Source: Rutidosis leptorrhynchoides (lineage: Eukaryota; Streptophyta; Magnoliopsida; Asterales; Asteraceae). From it: DNA of 64,000 bases. The stretch is taken from positions 341,076,501 to 341,140,500 of the forward strand of contig NC_092333.1 in NCBI RefSeq assembly GCF_046630445.1. Direction: 5' to 3'. The position numbers and the translations under genes were made by a program. A model generated the notes under the pieces. That model was not told the DNA's origin and did no database searches. It saw only the letters and a list, made by a program, of their open reading frames with translations. Shown here in pieces: positions 23,837 through 35,129 of the stretch; position 1 is the stretch's first letter; each line of letters opens with the position of its first letter.

Positions 23837-26800
23837 CTATTTTGCGTCATCGGGAAACAAGTGTGGATACTTTTGTTTCATTTGATCCTCTCGTTCCCAA
23901 GTAAACTCGGGACCCCTTCGAGCATTCCAACGAACCTTAACGATCGGTATGTTGCTCTGCTTGAGCCGTTTAACTTCACGATCCATGATTTCGATTGGTT
24001 CTTCGATGAATTGTAGTTTCTCGTCGACATGGATTTCTTCAAGAGGAATGGTGAGGTCTTCCTTTGCAAGACACTTCTTAAGGTTCGAGACGTGAAAGGT
24101 ATTATGTACTCCGGCGAGTTGTTGCGGTAACTCGAGTCGATAAGCTACCGGTCCAATGCGTTCGATGATCTTGAACGGGCCTACATATCTTGGGTTCAGT
24201 TTACCTCTTTTACCGAAACGTATTACACCTTTCCAAGGTGACACCTTTAGCATAACCATGTCACCGATCTGAAACTCTAATGGTTTCCTTCGAACATCGA
24301 CGTAGCTCTTTTGGCGACTACGGGCTGTTTTCAATCTCTCTTTGATTTGTACTATCTTTTCAGTAGTTTCATGTATGATCTTGGGACCAGTTAATTGTCG
24401 ATCTCCTACTTCATTCCAACAGATAGGAGATCTACACTTCCTTCCGTACAATACTTCGAATGGTGCAGCTTTAATGCTCGCATGATAACTATTATTATAC
24501 GAGAATTCTGCTAATGGTAGATACTTATCCCATCCGTTTCCAAAATCGATCACACATGCCCTGAGCATGTCTTCAAGAGTCTGAATTGTTCTTTCACTCT
24601 GCCCGTCCGTTTGCGGATGATATGCGGTACTCATATCCAAACGAGTTCCTAGTGCCTCCTGTAGTGATTGCCAGAACTTTGAGGTAAATCTACTATCACG
24701 ATCAGATATAATGGAAATAGGTATTCCATGCCTTGAAACTATTTCCTTTATATATAATCGTAATAATTTCTCCATTCTATCTGTTTCCTTTATAGGCAAG
24801 AAATGTGCAGATTTGGTAAGACGATCAACAATTACCCAAATGGTGTCGTATCCCCAGGCAGTCTTTGGTAACTTCGTGATGAAATCCATGGTAATACCGT
24901 CCCATTTCCATTCTGGAATTTCTGGTTGTTGAAGTAACCCTGACGGCTTCTGGTGTTCTGCTTTGACTTTGGAACAAGTTAAACATTCCCCAACATATGT
25001 TGCAACGTCTGTCTTCAAATTAGGCCACCAATAATGCGTCTTAAGATCTTGGTACATCTTTCCAACTCCAGGATGTATCGAATATCTTGTCTTATGTGCC
25101 TCGTTCAATATCAACTTCCTTAATCCACCCAACTTCGGTACCCAAATACGATTTGCAAAATATCGAATTCCATCTTCCCGCATAACGAGTTGCTTCTCAT
25201 ACTTCTTCATTATTTCATTTCCTATATTTTCTTTAGTAAGTGCTTCTCGTTGAACTTCTTTGATTTGTGAGTTGAGATTCATGCGAATTTTTATGTTCAT
25301 CGCTCGTACTCGAATTGGTTCTCGTTCCTTTCTGCTTAATGCGTCAGCCACTACATTCGCTTTCCCGGGATGATAGCGAATCTCACAATCGTAGTCGTTT
25401 ATCAGCTCGACCCACCTACGTTGCCTCATGTTCAGCTGTTTCTGATCGAAAATATGTTGAAGGCTTTTATGATCAGTAAACACAGTGAATTTAACCCCAT
25501 ACAAGTAGTGTCTCCACATCTTCAATGCAAACACAACTGCTCCCAATTCTAGATCATGCGTCGTATAATTCCGCTCGTGAATCTTCAATTGTCGGGATGC
25601 GTATGCAATAACTCTCTTCCGTTGCATAAGAACGCAACCAAAACCTTGTCGTGAAGCGTCACAATATATTTCAAAATCATCGTTCCCTTCTGGTAACGAT
25701 AAAATAGGCGCCATAGTTAACTCCTTCTTTAGTATTTGAAATGCGTTCTCCTGCTTAGAGGTCCATTCATATTTCTTCCCTTTTTGCGTTAACGCTGTCA
25801 ACGGTTTAGCTATTCGGGAAAAATCTTGAATAAACCTTCTATAATAACCGGCTAAACCCAAAAATTGGCGTATCTGCGTTGGTGTCTTAGGAGTCTCCCA
25901 TTTTTCAATGGCTTCAATTTTTGCTGGATCAACCTGAATTCCTTTGCTACTAACAACGTGGCCAAGAAAGTGCACTTCTTTCAACCAGAAAGCACATTTA
26001 GAAAATTTAGCATATAGCTGTTCTTTTCTTAACAACTCTAATATCAACCTTAAATTCTGCTCATGCTCTTGCTCACTCTTGGAACAGATAAGAATATCAT
26101 CAATGAAAACGATAACAAACTTATCTAAATATGGACTACAAACTCGATTCATGAGGTCCATGAATACAGCTGGCGCATTTGTCAACCTAAACGGCATGAC
26201 CAAAAATTCGTAATGACCATAACGTGTCCGAAAAGCAGTTTTCGGTATATCTTCTTCTTTGACACGTAATTGATGATAGCCCGATCTTAGGTCAATTTTC
26301 GAGTACACACATGATCCTTGGAGTTGATCAAATAAGTCGTCAATTCTCGGTAGTGGATACCGATTCTTGATAGTTAACTTATTTAATTCACGATAATCTA
26401 TACACATTCGGAAAGATCCGTCTTTCTTCTTGACGAATAAAATTGGAGCTCCCCACGGTGAAGTACTTAGTTGTATGAATCCACGATCCAGTAATTCTTT
26501 TAACTGACTCTGAAGTTCTTTTAACTCGGACGGTGCAAGTCTATATGGAGCACGGGCAACCGGTGCAGCTCCTGGTACAAGATCTATTTGAAATTCTACA
26601 GATCTAAATGGAGGTAATCCCGGCAACTCTTCCGGAAATACTTCAGGAAAATCTCTTGCCACAGGCATGTCATTGATGCACTTCTCTTTTTCTTTCTTTT
26701 CGACTTTATTAACATGTGCTAAGATAGCATAGCACCCTTTCTTCAAGCACTTTTGAGCTTTCAAATAACTAATGAGTTTTAGCTTTGAGTTACCCTTCTC

Positions 26801-28267
26801 TCCATAAATCATTACTGGCGTTTTATTCTTACGAGGAATGCGAATTGCCTTCTTGGCGCACACAACTTCAGCTCCTATTTTGGACATCCAGTCCATGCCG
26901 ACTATTACATCAAAACTTCCTAATTCTACGGGTATCAAATCAATCTTAAATGTTTCTCCGGCTAAATTTATTTTACAATCACGGCAAATTTTATCGGCTT
27001 TAATTAGTTTACCATTAGCTAACTCAATCATGTACTTAGCATCTAGAGGTAATGATGAACAATTCAATTTAGCGTGAAAGTCTCTACACACGTAACTTCT
27101 ATCAGCACCAGTATCAAATATAATAGATGCGGATAAGTTATTAATGGTAAACGTACCCGTAACAAGCTCCGGTTCTTCACATGCCTCTCTAGCATTAATA
27201 ACAAATGCTCTCCCACGTGCAGGTCCGATATTCTTCTCTGGATTCGGGCACTGGCTCTTATAGTGACCTTGTTTTCCACACCCAAAACAAGTAATGGTAG
27301 CCAAAGCAGTTGTATTTGCATTGGTGGCAAGAGTCTTGGTACCATTTGTATTTATAACGAGAGCCCTACAATCTTCAGCAAGATGACCCTTTCGATTACA
27401 TTTGTTGCATACCACATTACAGTAACCAGAGTGATGTTTGTGGCATCGGTTGCATAAAGGATTTTGTCCTTTATAACCAAAGCTTAAACCACTACCCGCA
27501 CCTTGCGTGTTTTCTTGTTTCTTAAAAGATTGTTGTTGGTTACCTCGATCATAATTTCCATTCCACTTTCTTTTGTTACCTGATACCTTCACATCAGTAT
27601 TGGATACTTTCTTATCCATGATGACCTGATCCATTAGCTCGTTTGCCATGGTTATAGCTTCATGAATTGTCTTAGGTTTCGATGCTGTAACATTTGCCTT
27701 GACCTTTTTGGGCAAACCATCTTTGTACATTTCAATCTTCCGTTCTTCGGTTGGAACCAATTCAGGACATAGCAAAACTAATTCCATGAATCGCTGATTG
27801 TAGTTGGTGATTTCAGTACCAATAACCTTCAGACTTCGTAACTCATCTTCCAACTTCCTAACCTCGTTCCTTGGACAATATTCGTTGATTAACATTGTTT
27901 TGAATTCTTCCCACGGAGTATCATAAGCTACATCTCCTCCTACAGCCTTCACATAATTTTTCCACCACGTGAGTGCACTATCTTGTAAAGTGCACGATGC
28001 ATACTTGGTCATGTCCTTTTCAACACAACCACTGATTTTAAACACAGTCTCCATCTTTTCTATCCACCGGGTTAAACCGATCGGTCCTTCTGTTCCACTG
28101 AATGATGAGGGCTTGCAAGCTTGAAAAGTTTTGTAAGTGCACCCCACACGAGGATTTGGGTTAACTGCAGCACCTCTTGCAGCCTCGACCCATAACATTC
28201 TGTCGTTCACTCGTTGATTGATGAGTTCCTGGATTTCTTGTTCCGTCATTCGGCTCAATCGCGCCAT
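23837..28267 (-). CDS. Element B gag-pol polyprotein, intact
   Basis: 1476 codons starting [13 protein letters not shown]. Domains with rough residues: gag 1-240; zinc knuckles ([14 protein letters not shown] near 290, [14 protein letters not shown] near 330); aspartic protease ([11 protein letters not shown] near 385); reverse transcriptase with catalytic FIDDIL near 720; RNase H starting at [11 protein letters not shown] near 850; integrase with HH-CC zinc finger ([11 protein letters not shown] near 1100) and catalytic core ([28 protein letters not shown]). The C-terminus has a GPF module (PRYVGPFKI) and a chromodomain-like end ([19 protein letters not shown]), the mark of chromoviruses, which is thought to guide insertion into chromatin. 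It appears whole, fitting the young LTRs. Confidence 0.97.
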   Translation of the reverse strand: MARLSRMTEQEIQELINQRVNDRMLWVEAARGAAVNPNPRVGCTYKTFQACKPSSFSGTEGPIGLTRWIEKMETVFKISGCVEKDMTKYASCTLQDSALTWWKNYVKAVGGDVAYDTPWEEFKTMLINEYCPRNEVRKLEDELRSLKVIGTEITNYNQRFMELVLLCPELVPTEERKIEMYKDGLPKKVKANVTASKPKTIHEAITMANELMDQVIMDKKVSNTDVKVSGNKRKWNGNYDRGNQQQSFKKQENTQGAGSGLSFGYKGQNPLCNRCHKHHSGYCNVVCNKCNRKGHLAEDCRALVINTNGTKTLATNANTTALATITCFGCGKQGHYKSQCPNPEKNIGPARGRAFVINAREACEEPELVTGTFTINNLSASIIFDTGADRSYVCRDFHAKLNCSSLPLDAKYMIELANGKLIKADKICRDCKINLAGETFKIDLIPVELGSFDVIVGMDWMSKIGAEVVCAKKAIRIPRKNKTPVMIYGEKGNSKLKLISYLKAQKCLKKGCYAILAHVNKVEKKEKEKCINDMPVARDFPEVFPEELPGLPPFRSVEFQIDLVPGAAPVARAPYRLAPSELKELQSQLKELLDRGFIQLSTSPWGAPILFVKKKDGSFRMCIDYRELNKLTIKNRYPLPRIDDLFDQLQGSCVYSKIDLRSGYHQLRVKEEDIPKTAFRTRYGHYEFLVMPFRLTNAPAVFMDLMNRVCSPYLDKFVIVFIDDILICSKSEQEHEQNLRLILELLRKEQLYAKFSKCAFWLKEVHFLGHVVSSKGIQVDPAKIEAIEKWETPKTPTQIRQFLGLAGYYRRFIQDFSRIAKPLTALTQKGKKYEWTSKQENAFQILKKELTMAPILSLPEGNDDFEIYCDASRQGFGCVLMQRKRVIAYASRQLKIHERNYTTHDLELGAVVFALKMWRHYLYGVKFTVFTDHKSLQHIFDQKQLNMRQRRWVELINDYDCEIRYHPGKANVVADALSRKEREPIRVRAMNIKIRMNLNSQIKEVQREALTKENIGNEIMKKYEKQLVMREDGIRYFANRIWVPKLGGLRKLILNEAHKTRYSIHPGVGKMYQDLKTHYWWPNLKTDVATYVGECLTCSKVKAEHQKPSGLLQQPEIPEWKWDGITMDFITKLPKTAWGYDTIWVIVDRLTKSAHFLPIKETDRMEKLLRLYIKEIVSRHGIPISIISDRDSRFTSKFWQSLQEALGTRLDMSTAYHPQTDGQSERTIQTLEDMLRACVIDFGNGWDKYLPLAEFSYNNSYHASIKAAPFEVLYGRKCRSPICWNEVGDRQLTGPKIIHETTEKIVQIKERLKTARSRQKSYVDVRRKPLEFQIGDMVMLKVSPWKGVIRFGKRGKLNPRYVGPFKIIERIGPVAYRLELPQQLAGVHNTFHVSNLKKCLAKEDLTIPLEEIHVDEKLQFIEEPIEIMDREVKRLKQSNIPIVKVRWNARRGPEFTWEREDQMKQKYPHLFPDDAK

Positions 28268-28424
28268 ATTCTTCTATAAGAATGAAAAGAAAATAATTAT
28301 TCACATGGAATATTATAGATGTAGTGTATATTTACAGTACATTATAGCTTATTAATAATATGAACCAGGTATTATTATAAAAGCCTTTTCTTCTTATTAG
28401 CGTTTTATAATTATATCTAGGGTA

Positions 28425-28439
28425 GTACCTACCCGTTAA
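28425..28439 (-). promoter_or_regulatory. Internal copy of the 3'-LTR-abutting 15-mer in B leader
   Basis: Exact TTAACGGGTAGGTAC on the minus strand, about 160 bases before the gag start, within a block conserved with element A. An extra plus-strand priming site is possible but unproven. Confidence 0.5.
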
Positions 28440-28635
28440 TGTCCATACTTAATAGCTTAGTACAGAATCAATTACTACCATCTAAATAATACTTAACCAT
28501 GGAAAATTATTGCATTTCACACTTCACTATTTTACATATGCTTATCTTACATCGAACATTAAGCAAACCACACTAATAATATTATACAAAACATTATATG
28601 ATCCCATGGTTTAATACGGCAGCGCATCGTTTGGT

Positions 28636-29106
28636 CTATTTTCTAGGACGTTTAGGTTCAAAGAATCGCTTAACGCTTATCCTGGCTGTCTGCCTATATT
28701 TTGGCTGTGGGACTGAAGAACTGGATGCCGGGATAGAACGAATAGGAATAGCGGGAATAGGGGTGGTAGTGTCTAGTGGAGTTGGTACCACATCATCCTT
28801 ATTAAACTCAGGATTTGAATTTTCTAATTCATTAGCCTTTCGTTTCTTTCCTAGTTCGAACTCGTCTTTTGTAATTTCCTGTATTTCTTCCTCGGGTTCA
28901 CTTTCCTCCTCGGGTTCACTTTCCTCCTCGGGTTCACTTTCCTCCTCGGGTTCACTTTCCGGGTTCTCTATAGTTGGTTCATCCGGAATTTGTGAGTCTT
29001 CCCCAAAGATATCATTTTCGTCATCGGATAGGTTAATGACTGGAACACCATCTGAAGATTCTGGTTCGGAGTCGCTGAATGTGATAACAAGTTTTGAGCC
29101 CGACAT
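28636..29106 (-). CDS. Element B acidic pre-gag ORF (ORF0)
   Basis: 156 residues, open, between the primer-binding site and gag. The N-terminus has two hydrophobic cores followed by Ser and acidic residues, LVITFSDSE (6-14) and VINLSDDE (23-30), both of the form of SUMO-interacting motifs. The middle has four SEPEEE repeats. The C-terminus is basic (TARISVKRFF then PKRPRK), plausibly a nuclear localisation or nucleic-acid-binding tail. Related ORFs stand in the same place in elements A and D, so it is a conserved accessory gene of this group. I know no named family for it; the SUMO reading is inference. Confidence 0.65.
   Translation of the reverse strand: MSGSKLVITFSDSEPESSDGVPVINLSDDENDIFGEDSQIPDEPTIENPESEPEEESEPEEESEPEEESEPEEEIQEITKDEFELGKKRKANELENSNPEFNKDDVVPTPLDTTTPIPAIPIRSIPASSSSVPQPKYRQTARISVKRFFEPKRPRK
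28884..28957. repeat. 18-bp tandem repeat within ORF0 of element B
   Basis: About four copies of an 18-base unit (plus strand TTTCCTCCTCGGGTTCAC) encoding SEPEEE on the minus strand; the outermost copies are slightly diverged. Element A has its own Glu/Pro repeats at the matching place. Confidence 0.85.
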
Positions 29107-29280
29107 CTATCATACAACAACTAACCCATTAGTACTACATAATATTTACATATAAATTTTAACCAACAATGATAAGCAATGGTTTTTAAATCAGACCCGG
29201 TCAAAGTCCAGACTTACTAATGTATCCTAACGACTTATCGGTTAGACACACTAATGCAATCCTGGTTCGCTAAGACCACC

Positions 29281-29292
29281 GCTCTGATACCA
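29281..29292 (-). promoter_or_regulatory. Primer-binding site of element B (initiator Met tRNA)
   Basis: TGGTATCAGAGC on the minus strand, two bases from the 5' LTR edge at 29295. Confidence 0.9.
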
Positions 29293-29294
29293 CA

Positions 29295-32224
29295 TGTCAT
29301 AACCCGTCCTTAACCATAAGAACGTGTTAGATAACGTATGATTTCATTGCGAGGTATTGACCTCTATATGCGACATTTTTAAAAGAGAAACTGCATATAT
29401 TATACATTACAAACCATAACCATTATTTTTGTTACAAGCTTTAGACAATAAAAAGATGATTATCGTTTAGCGATAATCTTCGACTTACAAACTTTACATA
29501 TAATGATAACAACACGATTTCGAGCATATTTTACAACACAAATCCTTGGGTATGCAGTTTTATTTTTGACACAAATATGCGTACGCAAGATCCTGCTCAA
29601 ATTCAACATAATGCAGCGGAAGCTTTAGTAATCACCTGAGAATAGACATGTTTTAAAAGGTCAACATAAAGTTGGTGAGATATAGGTTTAATGCCGGCAG
29701 CAATATATATATATAGACCACAAGATTTCGTATATAAACAGTTTAATAAAAATATTCTAAGTGCTTGAGCACTTGGTAACCATACTTAACATTTAATCAC
29801 GTCGCATATTCCCTTTAATATGAAATCTTACTACACCGTACCAAGTGTAGTCACAAAACGAAGTACTGTGCAACCGTTGAATACTGGTCGTCCAGTCCGG
29901 TTGGGGTTGTCAGGCCCGATAGATCTATCAACAGGATTCGCGTTTACAATACCGCTGTAAATAACAGTTACCAAGCTACAGGGAAGTATGCCAGTGGTAC
30001 AACTCAACGTAGAATATATTTTTCAGTTACTTGTGTCCATAACGTAAAACATAAAATACATGTATTCTCATCCCGAAATATTTAGAGTTTAAAAGTGGGA
30101 CTATATACTCACTTTCGTCTTGAAGATATATATATAATTTGACTTGGTCTCCGGTTGATATCACGAACCTATCCATATATAATATATCAATACCTTTTCT
30201 TTTTAAACAAACGTCACATATATATACTTGTTATACTTTTAATACTTTGAATAATTCATTAGTCCGTAGTTAGCAGTTCGTTGTTAGTAATTCAATTTTA
30301 ATGGTTCATTTTTAGATGTTTAATATACCCGCAATGAAATAAATAAAACCCCCAACGAAATAAATAAAACCCCATCGTATATGTATTGGTCGAGATTAAT
30401 CTTGACCCACGGTACCGGTGTTGTCAAATGACGTGTTGCGTACATAAAGTACCGGTGTTGTCAAATGACGTGTTGCGTACAATCATGGGATCTTATGATT
30501 AATCTTCTCGTGTTGTTTACGGGTGATCCTGAACCATATAAAATTGAATTATAAGTACATATATATAAAATATCATGTTATCTTAGAAAGATGTGATTTT
30601 ATTTAATTTTTCCCAATTAATCCCGAAGTTAAACAAGTCTTGGATAACCAATTTTGTTTCGGTCATAGTTTCTTCGTTACAAATCCGTTTTCATTGATTC
30701 AACTTGCCATCTCCTTGGATCGAGTCCCTCTTTAAGACTATGAACTGTAAATACCTTAGTTTGTATTCAAAATCACACGGCATAGGTCAAACTTTAGTGA
30801 AACTTATGAAGTTAATCATTTTCCATCATGTAAACAACCTTAAATGATTATTTTTCTAAAAATACTTATACTTTGAGTTAAATCATGAAATTTTTATGTG
30901 TTATCATATTCATAGTAAAAATCATTTTTCCAGAAAATAAACCTCCAATTCAAAGTTTAAGATGGTTTTTAATTATCCAACCCAAAACAGCCCCCGGTGG
31001 CACTCCGACGTCGTAAAAACAGTTTTTAAGATAATCTTTGAAAAACCAAGTTATACCTTGTTAAATTAGCATATATTTAAGTTATATTACAGGTCTTGGA
31101 GTATTTTAAAAGTTAAGTTAGAAGGATCTATTTAGTTTGCAAACAAGTTTGAAAACATTCAAACTATGTTCTTGTTGTTAAAATTTTATACCACAAAATA
31201 AGATAGCTATATATATATGAATCGAATAAGGTTATGAACATAGTTACTACCTCAAGTTCCTTGGACAAGGTTGCTGTAAAAGAGGAGTAAGAACCTAGAA
31301 CTAAAAGGGTGATGGAATTGGATGAAAGATTGGAAGTAAGTTGGTGTTCTTGGAAGGATTTCTTGAAGTGTTTTTGTAAGGTTTTCTTATGAGGTTTAAG
31401 TGTTGTTTTTGAAGCTAAATGATGGGGAAAATGCTTGGAGATGATCAAGTATGAAGTTAAGAGTATTTTGAGAGAGAAATGAGAGTGTAAGTATGAGAAA
31501 ATGGGGTGAAGAAATGGTGTGCATGCATAAAAACGTTTTTAGGTTATAAAGGAAAAAAAAGATACCTAACTTTGTTTTCTTGCTAAATAATTCATGCTAC
31601 TTGACAAATGGTTGGTTCCACATGTTTCTTAATCATTTAAGGCTGCTAAGGAGCAGATTTTTATTGGTATATACCAATAGTAAATACATCTAGAAGCTGC
31701 GTATGATACGGGTACATATACCCAAGATATACGTGTAGAAATCTTTGAGAAAACGGAACGAGGATTCAAATATAGCTATCTTTTGTAAATATACTTATAT
31801 TGTTTTATGTATGTAAGCCCTTTAAAAGTGATAAAATACATATCTATACGATGCATGTATAAGTATTATAGGTTATAAGTATTTATGTCGAAGAACGTTA
31901 CGTATAGTTATCGTTTTGAAAACTTAAGTTAGTAGTTTCAAAATATACTTATAACTCATTGTTATTAGTACCCAATGAGATGTTAAACATCCTTAGATCA
32001 TGTTAAATATATATAAATACATATGTATACATAAACGTATAATTATCGTATGTTATATAGTTCGTGATATCATCGGTCAAATTGGACGGTCAAACGTTGT
32101 GTAAAACTCTTTTCGAAGACATAAGTCTCAATAATTTGGATTGCTTGTCATGTTGGTAAGGTTTAATTTATGTAAATATTAATCTTATAAATATAGAATG
32201 ATCGAAAAAGTGCGGGTCATTACA
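29295..32224 (-). repeat. Element B 5' LTR
   Basis: Near-identical to 20854-23789. It is the promoter-bearing LTR of the minus-strand element, next to the primer-binding site. Confidence 0.95.
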
Positions 32225-32229
32225 GGTGA
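32225..32229. repeat. Target-site duplication of element B, right copy (GGTGA)
   Basis: Matches 20849-20853. Confidence 0.95.
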
Positions 32230-32490
32230 GCTTTACTATTACTCCTACCAAGGATAGTAATTGCGTCCGACACGTTATAGACCATAATTAAAAGTATGTC
32301 AGGGGACATTGCCTTAACAGTTGCTTGTTCAACGCTTTCCTTTACAACCGGACGGTAGTTTACCGAAAGGTAATATACGGGACAAGTAAACTGGACGTGT
32401 TGCTTTCCAAATACAAGGTTAGCAAGTGGGTGACACAAAACCATAAGTTTTGAGCTAAAATTTTCAAATCTAAAACCCACCAACACCACA

Positions 32491-32526
<36 letters not shown>

Positions 32527-32799
32527 TAAACACCGGTGAAGGGTTATTTCGGAAAACTTATCTAGGGTAAAAACTAGATTTAATTTTCAAAAGATCAAAT
32601 GTTTTCATAAAGATCCAATTTCCTTAATGGATCTAAATTTTTTATAGTCATGTGGGACTGTAAACCATATCGTTACTACCATTGTTTATACCGCCGTATA
32701 GAAATCACTGATGTACAAAGTGTGAAGAATAAAGAAGTGATTCTAGTATTTCAAGACGATATTGCTTGAGGACAAGCAACGCTCAAGTGTGGGAATATT
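32230..32799 (+). other. Element C 3' end resuming after B, with polypurine tract
   Basis: Continues the Athila 3' region interrupted at 20853. It has a poly(A) run at about 32491-32521 and ends with the motif AAGTGTGGGAATATT (32785-32799) directly before the 3' LTR, the polypurine tract. The 89-codon minus-strand ORF here shows no known domain. Confidence 0.75.
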
Positions 32800-34797
32800 T
32801 GATAATGCTAAAAACGAACATATATTTCATAGCATTATTCCTCAAGAAAGACAAGCTTTTAGTTGCAATTGTTCTATTTAAAAGTGATATTCGTTTAAAT
32901 GATAAAAGGTGAAGACAAAAGACAGATTCGACGAATTGAAGACGCAAATGACCAAAAAGCTCAAAAGTACAAAAGACAATCAAAGAGGTTCCAATTATTG
33001 ATAAGAAACGTCTCGAAATTACAAGAGTAAAAGATTCAAAACGCAAAGTACAAGATATTAAATTGTACGCAAGGACGTTCGAAAATCTGGAACCGGGATA
33101 TGAGTCAACTCTCAACGCTCGACGCAACGGACTAAAAATTACAAGTCAACTATGCACATAAATATAATATAATATTTAAATAATTCTTATAATTATTTAT
33201 ATATTATATAAATAAATAAAAACCGTCGGCAAGAAAGACTCCAAATTGTGTGAGCTGTATTTACAAACTCCGCGACTCGCGGAGTTTGAAGGCAAAAAAT
33301 GCCGCGAGTCGCGGAGCCCCAAAGTCTGAAACTCCCTATAAAGCCAACCGAATTCTGATCATTTTTCAATATCTAATATCTATCTCTCTCTCAATATATA
33401 CGTAAAAATATATATATAATTTATATTTTAATTTTAATTTTAATTTTTAATCCTAATAATAAGGGTATGTTAGCGAATATTGTAAGGGTGTAAGTCGAAA
33501 TTCTGTCCGTGTAACGCTACGCTATTTTTAATCATTGTAAGTTATGTTCAACCTTTTTAATTTAATGTCTCGTAGCTAAGTTATTATTATGCTTATTTAA
33601 TCCGAAGTAATCATGATGTTGGGCTAATTACTAAAATTGGGTAATTGGGCTTTATACCATAATTGGGATTTGGACAAAAGAACGACACTTGTGGAAATTA
33701 GACTATGAGCTATTAATGGGCTTTATATTTGTTCAACTAAATGATAGTTTGTTAATGTTAATATAAAGATTTACAATTGGGCGTCCCTATAAATTACCAT
33801 ATACACTCGATCGGACACGATGGGCGGGGTATTTATATGTACGAATAATCGTTCATTTAACCGGACACGGGAATGGATTAATAGCCACTAGAATAATTAA
33901 AACAGGGGTGAAATTATGTACAAGGACACTTGGTATAATTGATAACAAAATATTAAAACCTTGGATTACACTCAGTCGACATCCTGGTGTAATTATTAAA
34001 CAAAGTATTAAAATCTTGTTACAGTTTAAGTCCCCAATTAGTTGGAATATTTAACTTCGGGTATAAGGATAATTTGACGAGGATACTCGCACTTTATATT
34101 TATGAATGATTGACTGTTATGGACAAAAACCAGACGGACATATTAAATAATCCAGGACAAAGGACAATTAACCCATGGGCATAAAACTAAAATCAACACG
34201 TCAAACATCATGATTACGGAAGTTTAAATAAGCATAATTCTTTTATTTCATATTTAATTTCCTTTATTTTATATTTAATTGCACTTCTAATTATCGCATT
34301 TTTATTGTTATTTTATTTAATTGCACTTTTAATTATCGTACTTTTTAATTATCGCAAGTTTATTTTATCGCACTTTTATTATTCGCAATTTCATTATCGT
34401 TATTTACTTTACGCTTTAATTTAAGTCTTGTATTTATTTTTAATATTTTACATTTGGTTTTAACTGCGACTAAAGTTTTAAAATCGACAAACCGGTCATT
34501 AAACGGTAAAAACCCCCCTTTATAATAATAATATTACTTATATATATATTTGTATTTTTATAAAAGTAAACTAATATAGCGTTAAGCTTTGTTTAAAAAG
34601 ATTCCCTGTGGAACGAACCGGACTTACTAAAAACTACACTACTGTACGATTAGGTACACTGCCTATAAGTGTTGTAGCAAGGTTTAAGTATATCCATTCT
34701 CTAAATAAATAAATATCTTGTGTAAAATTGTATCGTATTTAATAGTATTTCCTGTAAAAATATAAGCTATTTTATATACTACTCTGCTAAAACATCA
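32800..34797 (+). repeat. Element C 3' LTR
   Basis: Copy of 6454-8452; contains the palindrome module at 33265-33314. Followed by target duplication ATTAT at 34798-34802. Confidence 0.95.
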
Positions 34798-34802
34798 ATT
34801 AT

Positions 34803-35129
34803 GTTTACTAACTTATATAACTTACACAATACACATTCATACATACATACACACGTACATATACATACATATATACTCATACATATATACCTATGTATAC
34901 ATATGCATATACACAAGCATATACCTACTTATATATATTTACATACAATACGTATGCATGCATGCATGCACATGTATTATTATTATCATTACTCTTTACT
35001 AAACATAAAACCATAACTTTTTAACAAAACAACTAATAATCTTATTAGCCATAATCTATTCGTATACATAATCTTTATCTATTTTAATCAACTTTAACAC
35101 AAAGATCATGATCATATTTTAACCCTAAT
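34803..35129. other. Probable continuation of element D LTR
   Basis: By position this is the sequence that was joined to 6453 before element C inserted. AT-rich, with a CATA/TACA-rich microsatellite (about 34830-34980). No gene. The right limit against Copia element F is approximate. Confidence 0.45.

Larger units (their letters stand above)
20854..32224 (-). mobile_element. Element B: Tekay/Del chromovirus, looks whole, nested in Athila C
   Basis: LTRs of 2936 bp (20854-23789) and 2930 bp (29295-32224) with TG..CA ends and 5-bp duplication GGTGA. On the minus strand the order is 5' LTR (29295-32224), initiator-Met tRNA primer site, acidic ORF0, gag-pol, 3' LTR. The LTRs differ at about five positions by eye plus a microsatellite length change, so insertion is very recent, of order 0.1 million years at 1e-8 per site per year. 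This is younger than host element C, as nesting requires. No break in gag-pol is seen. Confidence 0.95.

Noticed and set aside
28884-28957. Regular repeats as a CRISPR-like array
   Set aside because: The units are contiguous without spacers and encode SEPEEE in frame; this is a eukaryotic coding minisatellite.
28598-29155. 185-codon plus-strand ORF rich in Ser and Gly
   Set aside because: Shadow of ORF0 of element B on the other strand, produced by the 18-bp repeat.
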